Of a DNA stretch of 64,000 bases, positions 60,351-64,000 are shown in pieces. This stretch comes from JBJYIN01 sp046237015 (lineage in GTDB: Bacteria; Pseudomonadota; Gammaproteobacteria; Enterobacterales; Enterobacteriaceae). A program made the position numbers and the translations under genes. The notes beneath the pieces were generated by a model. That model was given only the letters and a program-made list of their open reading frames with translations. It made no database searches and had not been told where the DNA came from. The stretch covers positions 1 to 64,000 of the forward strand of contig NZ_JBJYIN010000023.1 of assembly GCF_046237015.1 (NCBI RefSeq). The letters run 5' to 3'. Every line of letters begins with the position of its first letter. Within the stretch, counting starts at the first letter, position 1.

Positions 60351-61610
60351 TTATAACCCAGGGTGTTTCGCAATAATTTTCCCAGTCGTATTATCCAGTC
60401 GGTACTGCGAAATAGTTCCGTCCACAATGTGTTGGATCACCGCCTGAACTGTAGTCAATGGGACATTAAACCACTCTCTGGGAGAATAGACCTGACCGTT
60501 GTGGCTTTTGAGCGTAATATTGAGCCGACGGGCAGCAAGGAAACCATGTACCAATGCCTCTAATTTTTGGGCATTGAGGTTAAAGCACTGGCTGGTAGCC
60601 ACAATCCTGACTGGTGCTTCGAGGAAAGTGCGGTCTTTCTGGGCATGTTCAATGCGTTGTTCCACGGTTGTTTCGGTAAAGCCAATCTTGTAAAGGCTTT
60701 GTTTATAAGGAATAAGCGCGGGGTCTGTACTCGTTGTGGCGAGCACATAAACCAAGCCGGTCGGCACCGCAGTATCTGATGGTTGCAACGTCTCGCCATT
60801 GAGTTGCACCTTGCGCCCTTCTTTATCTCTCACCAAGCCGTGAGTTAAGGATTGATAGAGCATGTTCATTTCGGTGCCATTCTCAAATATCAGCCGCAAT
60901 CGGGCGTTGTAGGTCCGATATTCTTCCAAACGTTCACCAGCACTATGCACATACCCGAGTAACCCATTAAGAATAAAAAAATCGCCTTCAATAATTTTCA
61001 ATTTATGGGTAAAACGCTCAAGACCAAAAGCCCCATCTTTTAAGCCTTTATGCAGGTGACGAAACAGTGGTTCAAAACGCGGGAAGTCGTGACAAGGCTG
61101 GCGCTGGGCAATTTCATCTGGCTGCTCTTTTTTGTCAGCGGAAACATACTGTAAGCTGAAGATGTCAGGTTCCGCAAAATCTAATAAACCGTCCTCGTCG
61201 TCGGCAAAAATATCCTCTAAAGAAGTCACCAGTTCTGATTTGTTGACGTAGGGTATTGGCTCTGGTTCAGCGACTAGCGGGGTTCTATCATTTTCAAGAT
61301 GATTTGAAGCCAGAAGCCCCCGGCAATCCAGCGTTTGCAACGAAGCGCATATGTTGGGGTTTTCTTTAATGATGCGCAATCGCCTTGCCAGGCGTTTTTC
61401 ATCCAGAGAAGCGGTGCTGTTTTCAGTTGGCAGACGACCATACCGATCGTAAAACGCGGCAATTTCAGCAAACTGATTGCCAGCCAAATCGACAGGTCTC
61501 GCTTTGTGCTTCAGGGGGTGAACATTCAATAAACAGAGATCATCTTCTTCACTGAGGATCTCATCTAATGTTGATTTGGCCGCTAATCGCGTCGTCGATA
61601 ACCGGATCAT
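60351..61610 (-). CDS. GIY-YIG nuclease-family protein of a helicase-methylase operon
   Basis: A 419-residue protein. The C-terminal domain holds the GIY-like half GLVYVL (285-290), the YIG half LYKIGFTE (306-313) and the catalytic-type Arg319 in VEQRIEHA, followed by LNAQKLEALVHGFLAARRLN with the candidate metal-binding Glu and the GQVYSPREWF end; this is the T5orf172/MUG113-like branch. The first 280 residues are unassigned, with acidic stretches around 130-150. It starts one base after the helicase stop, so the genes are translationally coupled. It is probably the cutting component of a restriction or defence system. Confidence 0.8.
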   Translation of the reverse strand: MIRLSTTRLAAKSTLDEILSEEDDLCLLNVHPLKHKARPVDLAGNQFAEIAAFYDRYGRLPTENSTASLDEKRLARRLRIIKENPNICASLQTLDCRGLLASNHLENDRTPLVAEPEPIPYVNKSELVTSLEDIFADDEDGLLDFAEPDIFSLQYVSADKKEQPDEIAQRQPCHDFPRFEPLFRHLHKGLKDGAFGLERFTHKLKIIEGDFFILNGLLGYVHSAGERLEEYRTYNARLRLIFENGTEMNMLYQSLTHGLVRDKEGRKVQLNGETLQPSDTAVPTGLVYVLATTSTDPALIPYKQSLYKIGFTETTVEQRIEHAQKDRTFLEAPVRIVATSQCFNLNAQKLEALVHGFLAARRLNITLKSHNGQVYSPREWFNVPLTTVQAVIQHIVDGTISQYRLDNTTGKIIAKHPGL

Positions 61611-61611
61611 T

Positions 61612-63621
61612 TTACTGCTCCTGATTAGCCAGCTTCTGCTGTTTCATTTTGCGGATAAAGGCCAGCGCTTCGGCATAACGCTTCTCAATCGGATCACTGG
61701 CATTCAACGATGGTTCTCTCTGTTGTTCTCGGGTGAATTGCTTAATCTTAGGCCAAAGAATAATTGCCTCTTCTTCGGAGACCTGCGATCGGCTGGCGCT
61801 TACCGCTTCCTGAATGGTTTTCAGCATAGGCGCAGTTACCGATTTAGAGAGAATTTCATAAGCACCATGGAACGGATTCACCGCATCTATCAGGTCTATA
61901 TCCAGATTATCAATGCAGATGAATTTTTCACCCATTTTCAGGAACTGTTTACCTGCAACACCGTTAGCTGATTCCTCTTCAGCACCATTCTCCATATCCA
62001 CAATGCCATCCTGCGGCAGGTTTTCCCCATCAACCACGCCCCCTTTCTGAGTGATCAACATACTTTGTAATACTCCCAGACGTACCTGTTCCTGTTCTTC
62101 TTCGGTCAAATCTGGGTAAAGCGTCTGAATCACTGCTGGCAAAGCCACTTGAGTAAAAGTTTCGTGGGGTGTGGTTTCACTAATTGTCTCTTTGACCAAC
62201 TGTTCGTTAGTCATCAGAGTCGCCATAATTTCGTTCTTGTCACTGTTCAGAATATCCAGCACTTTCGGGGATACCGGAGAGGTTGCGGAATCATCTACAA
62301 GCAAAGTATTGGGTGGCAGTGGCTGACCGTCCCATTGAGAACGAGGCTTAAACTGAATGTTAGGAGCCAGAATCTGCTCCATCAATAAGGACGTGGTTAT
62401 CGCCTTAAGCATATTATTGACCGAGGCCTTCACATCATCATCCTGTGCATCGGGTTGAGCGATGAGATTGGTAAACTGAGCATGCATTTTTCCCTTACAA
62501 TCTCGGGTCGCCCGGCCGATAATCTGCACAATTTCTGTTAGAGAGCTGCGATAACCAATCGTCAATACATGTTCACAGTAAGGCCAGTCAAACCCTTCTT
62601 TCGCCATGCCTAAGGCGATGATGATGTCCATGTCATCAGCCGCTTTAATATTACGTAAATACGCCTGAATTTTGGATCGTTCGTTAGGATTATCATCAAC
62701 CAGATTGGCTAATTTGATCTCACAGCCATTTTTTCTCGCAATATGGTAAACCCCTGTCAAAGGATCGCGTTTTATCACGTTGCCAAGCACATCGATGATA
62801 GAATCGACCTCTCCGTATTTATCTTTGGTTGATTCACCGGAATTGACATTCGGAATATGAATAATCGTTTTTTTGCTGATATCGAGTACCGAGGGCAATG
62901 CATCAATATAACGTCCCTGATAAAAATGATAGCCAATCCCTAGAGATTTAAGATATTGATAGCCGTTTAGCTGCTCGTAATAGGTGTATGTCACCTTAGT
63001 GAATAGCGCTTCATCCCCAGGCAACAGGATCGGCACGGTATCGCCTCGGAAGTATGATCCGGTCATGGCAATGATATGCGCACTCGATTTTTGTATGAGC
63101 ACGTCAATAAGATTACCAAGCCGGTTATCACCATCGGCAGAAACATGGTGAAACTCATCAATAGCCACCAGGCAATTATCGAAATCTGTTACCAGTAATT
63201 TATCAAAAGCAAAACGCAAGGTTGCATGAGTACATATCAGAATACGTTCTTTGCCGGACATAAAGCGTTGGAAAGCCTGAACCTTACCCGCTTCCCCGCC
63301 ATCCACACACAGATTGTTCTCGGATTTAACACGCCAGTCAGCAAAAAAGCCTTTTTCGGTTAAACAGGTGCCCTGAAAAGAGCCTCCGATAGACTTTTCC
63401 GGAACGGCGACAATCACTTTTCGCACGCTCTGATTTTCCAGCTTATCCAGCCCCAGAAACATTAACGCACGTGATTTCCCCGAAGCCGGAGGGGCCTTGA
63501 TCAATAGATACTGACTGTTGCGTTCAGCAAAAGCACGGGCTTGCATTTCACGCATCCCCATCGAATTTAGGCTGGTACTCTGGCCTGTTTGGCTATATTC
63601 AACATGCAATAAGTTATTCAT
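61612..63621 (-). CDS. DEAD/DEAH-box superfamily 2 helicase
   Basis: A 669-residue SF2 helicase. Walker A is APPASGKS (43-50), motif II is DEFH (155-158), motif III is TGS (187-189) and motif VI is QIIGRATRD (366-374); the MAKEGFDWP element precedes it. The C-terminal 270 residues are acidic and unassigned and may contact the nuclease or methylase. Its start overlaps the end of the methylase gene by 8 bases and its stop precedes the nuclease start by one base. It resembles the translocase subunits of restriction systems. Confidence 0.9.
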   Translation of the reverse strand: MNNLLHVEYSQTGQSTSLNSMGMREMQARAFAERNSQYLLIKAPPASGKSRALMFLGLDKLENQSVRKVIVAVPEKSIGGSFQGTCLTEKGFFADWRVKSENNLCVDGGEAGKVQAFQRFMSGKERILICTHATLRFAFDKLLVTDFDNCLVAIDEFHHVSADGDNRLGNLIDVLIQKSSAHIIAMTGSYFRGDTVPILLPGDEALFTKVTYTYYEQLNGYQYLKSLGIGYHFYQGRYIDALPSVLDISKKTIIHIPNVNSGESTKDKYGEVDSIIDVLGNVIKRDPLTGVYHIARKNGCEIKLANLVDDNPNERSKIQAYLRNIKAADDMDIIIALGMAKEGFDWPYCEHVLTIGYRSSLTEIVQIIGRATRDCKGKMHAQFTNLIAQPDAQDDDVKASVNNMLKAITTSLLMEQILAPNIQFKPRSQWDGQPLPPNTLLVDDSATSPVSPKVLDILNSDKNEIMATLMTNEQLVKETISETTPHETFTQVALPAVIQTLYPDLTEEEQEQVRLGVLQSMLITQKGGVVDGENLPQDGIVDMENGAEEESANGVAGKQFLKMGEKFICIDNLDIDLIDAVNPFHGAYEILSKSVTAPMLKTIQEAVSASRSQVSEEEAIILWPKIKQFTREQQREPSLNASDPIEKRYAEALAFIRKMKQQKLANQEQ

Positions 63622-64000
63622 TATGGTTTCCTGCGTTGGCCGGTGTTCTGCTCTTTCTTGATTTAGCCTGAGTTGCTGTCAGTTTCTGTGTAAGTGCTTC
63701 ATAGCGTGCCAACAGGCAGCTTAAGCGGTCGGCGGCATCTTTGAATGGGCGCTCACGGTAAAGTCGATCCACCGCTTTATCGAGGGAATGATGGGCGGTT
63801 AACAGCTTTTGCGGCATCTTGTCGGGATCATAGAGTTCAGCCAGCGTATGGCCGGGAAATTCTTCACGGATTAAAATCACGTCTTCGGCAAGTATCTCGA
63901 TTTCTTTGCGTTGTATTGCGGTAACTTCAGGCCAGGGAAAAGGGTTGTAAACTACCGATGCAGAATAGCGATAGTCACTTTTCAACCTGCCAGCTACCAA
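63614..64000 (-). CDS. MmeI-like DNA methyltransferase, C terminus (5' partial)
   Basis: Only the last 128 residues lie in the window; the gene begins beyond the right edge. The segment SDYRYSASVVYNPFPWPE followed by LAELYDPDKMPQKLLTAHHS and LDKAVDRLYRERPF matches the C-terminal end of MmeI/YeeA-type class I SAM-dependent DNA methylases, downstream of the target-recognition domain. The N-terminal part, which decides whether it has its own endonuclease domain, is not visible. The tail is Lys/Arg/Ala-rich. It overlaps the helicase start by 8 bases. Confidence 0.75.
   Translation of the reverse strand: MVAGRLKSDYRYSASVVYNPFPWPEVTAIQRKEIEILAEDVILIREEFPGHTLAELYDPDKMPQKLLTAHHSLDKAVDRLYRERPFKDAADRLSCLLARYEALTQKLTATQAKSRKSRTPANAGNHNE

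Overview
The window looks like the chromosome of a soft-rot enterobacterium, most likely Pectobacterium or a close relative in Pectobacteriaceae. The core proteins (LexA, GroEL, AspA, RlmG, FadH, Alx, SstT, UxaABC, ExuT/R, PlsB, DsbD) are clearly enterobacterial. Hexuronate genes are grouped as uxaCBA facing exuT-exuR, and two E. coli-like blocks (fadH to yhaK; zur-lexA-dgkA-plsB-ubiA-ubiC with groEL-groES-fxsA-aspA-dcuA-cutA-dsbD-yjdC) are joined. The genus is inferred; the family-level placement is much safer.

Left edge (1-1865): the end of an integrated element. It holds a gene with an in-frame (Thr-Pro)n hexanucleotide repeat and a WYL-like C terminus, overlapping a tyrosine integrase. 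Beyond the integrase lies the 3' part of tRNA-Ile2 (CAU) as an attachment scar. Next come a secreted chagasin-type protease inhibitor and a LysR regulator divergent from a secreted DJ-1/PfpI protein.

4.4-17.1 kb: the most distinctive region. A GH1 6-phospho-beta-glucosidase (+) faces a long minus-strand cluster: beta-glucoside PTS EIIBCA, BglG-type antiterminator, Ser-type sulfatase, Cys-type sulfatase, anaerobic sulfatase-maturating enzyme, porin and a second Cys-type sulfatase. Three separate leaders (before the GH1 gene, before the PTS gene and inside the cluster before sulfatase 2) each carry a CRP-like site, a ribonucleic antiterminator (RAT)-like element and an overlapping intrinsic terminator. 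This suggests one antiterminator controls a pathway that desulfates a sulfated beta-glucoside in the periplasm, imports and phosphorylates it, and hydrolyses it.

17.2-55.6 kb: ordinary core genome: spy, fadH, rlmG, a Gfo/Idh/MocA oxidoreductase, the alx riboswitch and alx, sstT, ygjV, uxaCBA, exuT, exuR, yqjA-mzrA-yqjCDEK, an ERIC-like element, yqjF, yqjG, yhaJ, yhaK, zur, lexA with two SOS boxes, dgkA, plsB, ubiA, ubiC, groEL/ES with a sigma-32 promoter, fxsA, aspA, dcuA, cutA, dsbD and a TetR gene.

55.7-64.0 kb: tRNA-Phe followed by a P4-type integrase, the start of a second island running off the right edge. It carries a ribbon-helix-helix regulator with an operator array, an Ash-like gene, a MobC-like gene, a ccdAB toxin-antitoxin pair and a tightly coupled minus-strand operon: MmeI-like DNA methylase (C terminus only), DEAD/DEAH helicase and GIY-YIG nuclease. 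That operon looks like a restriction or phage-defence system.
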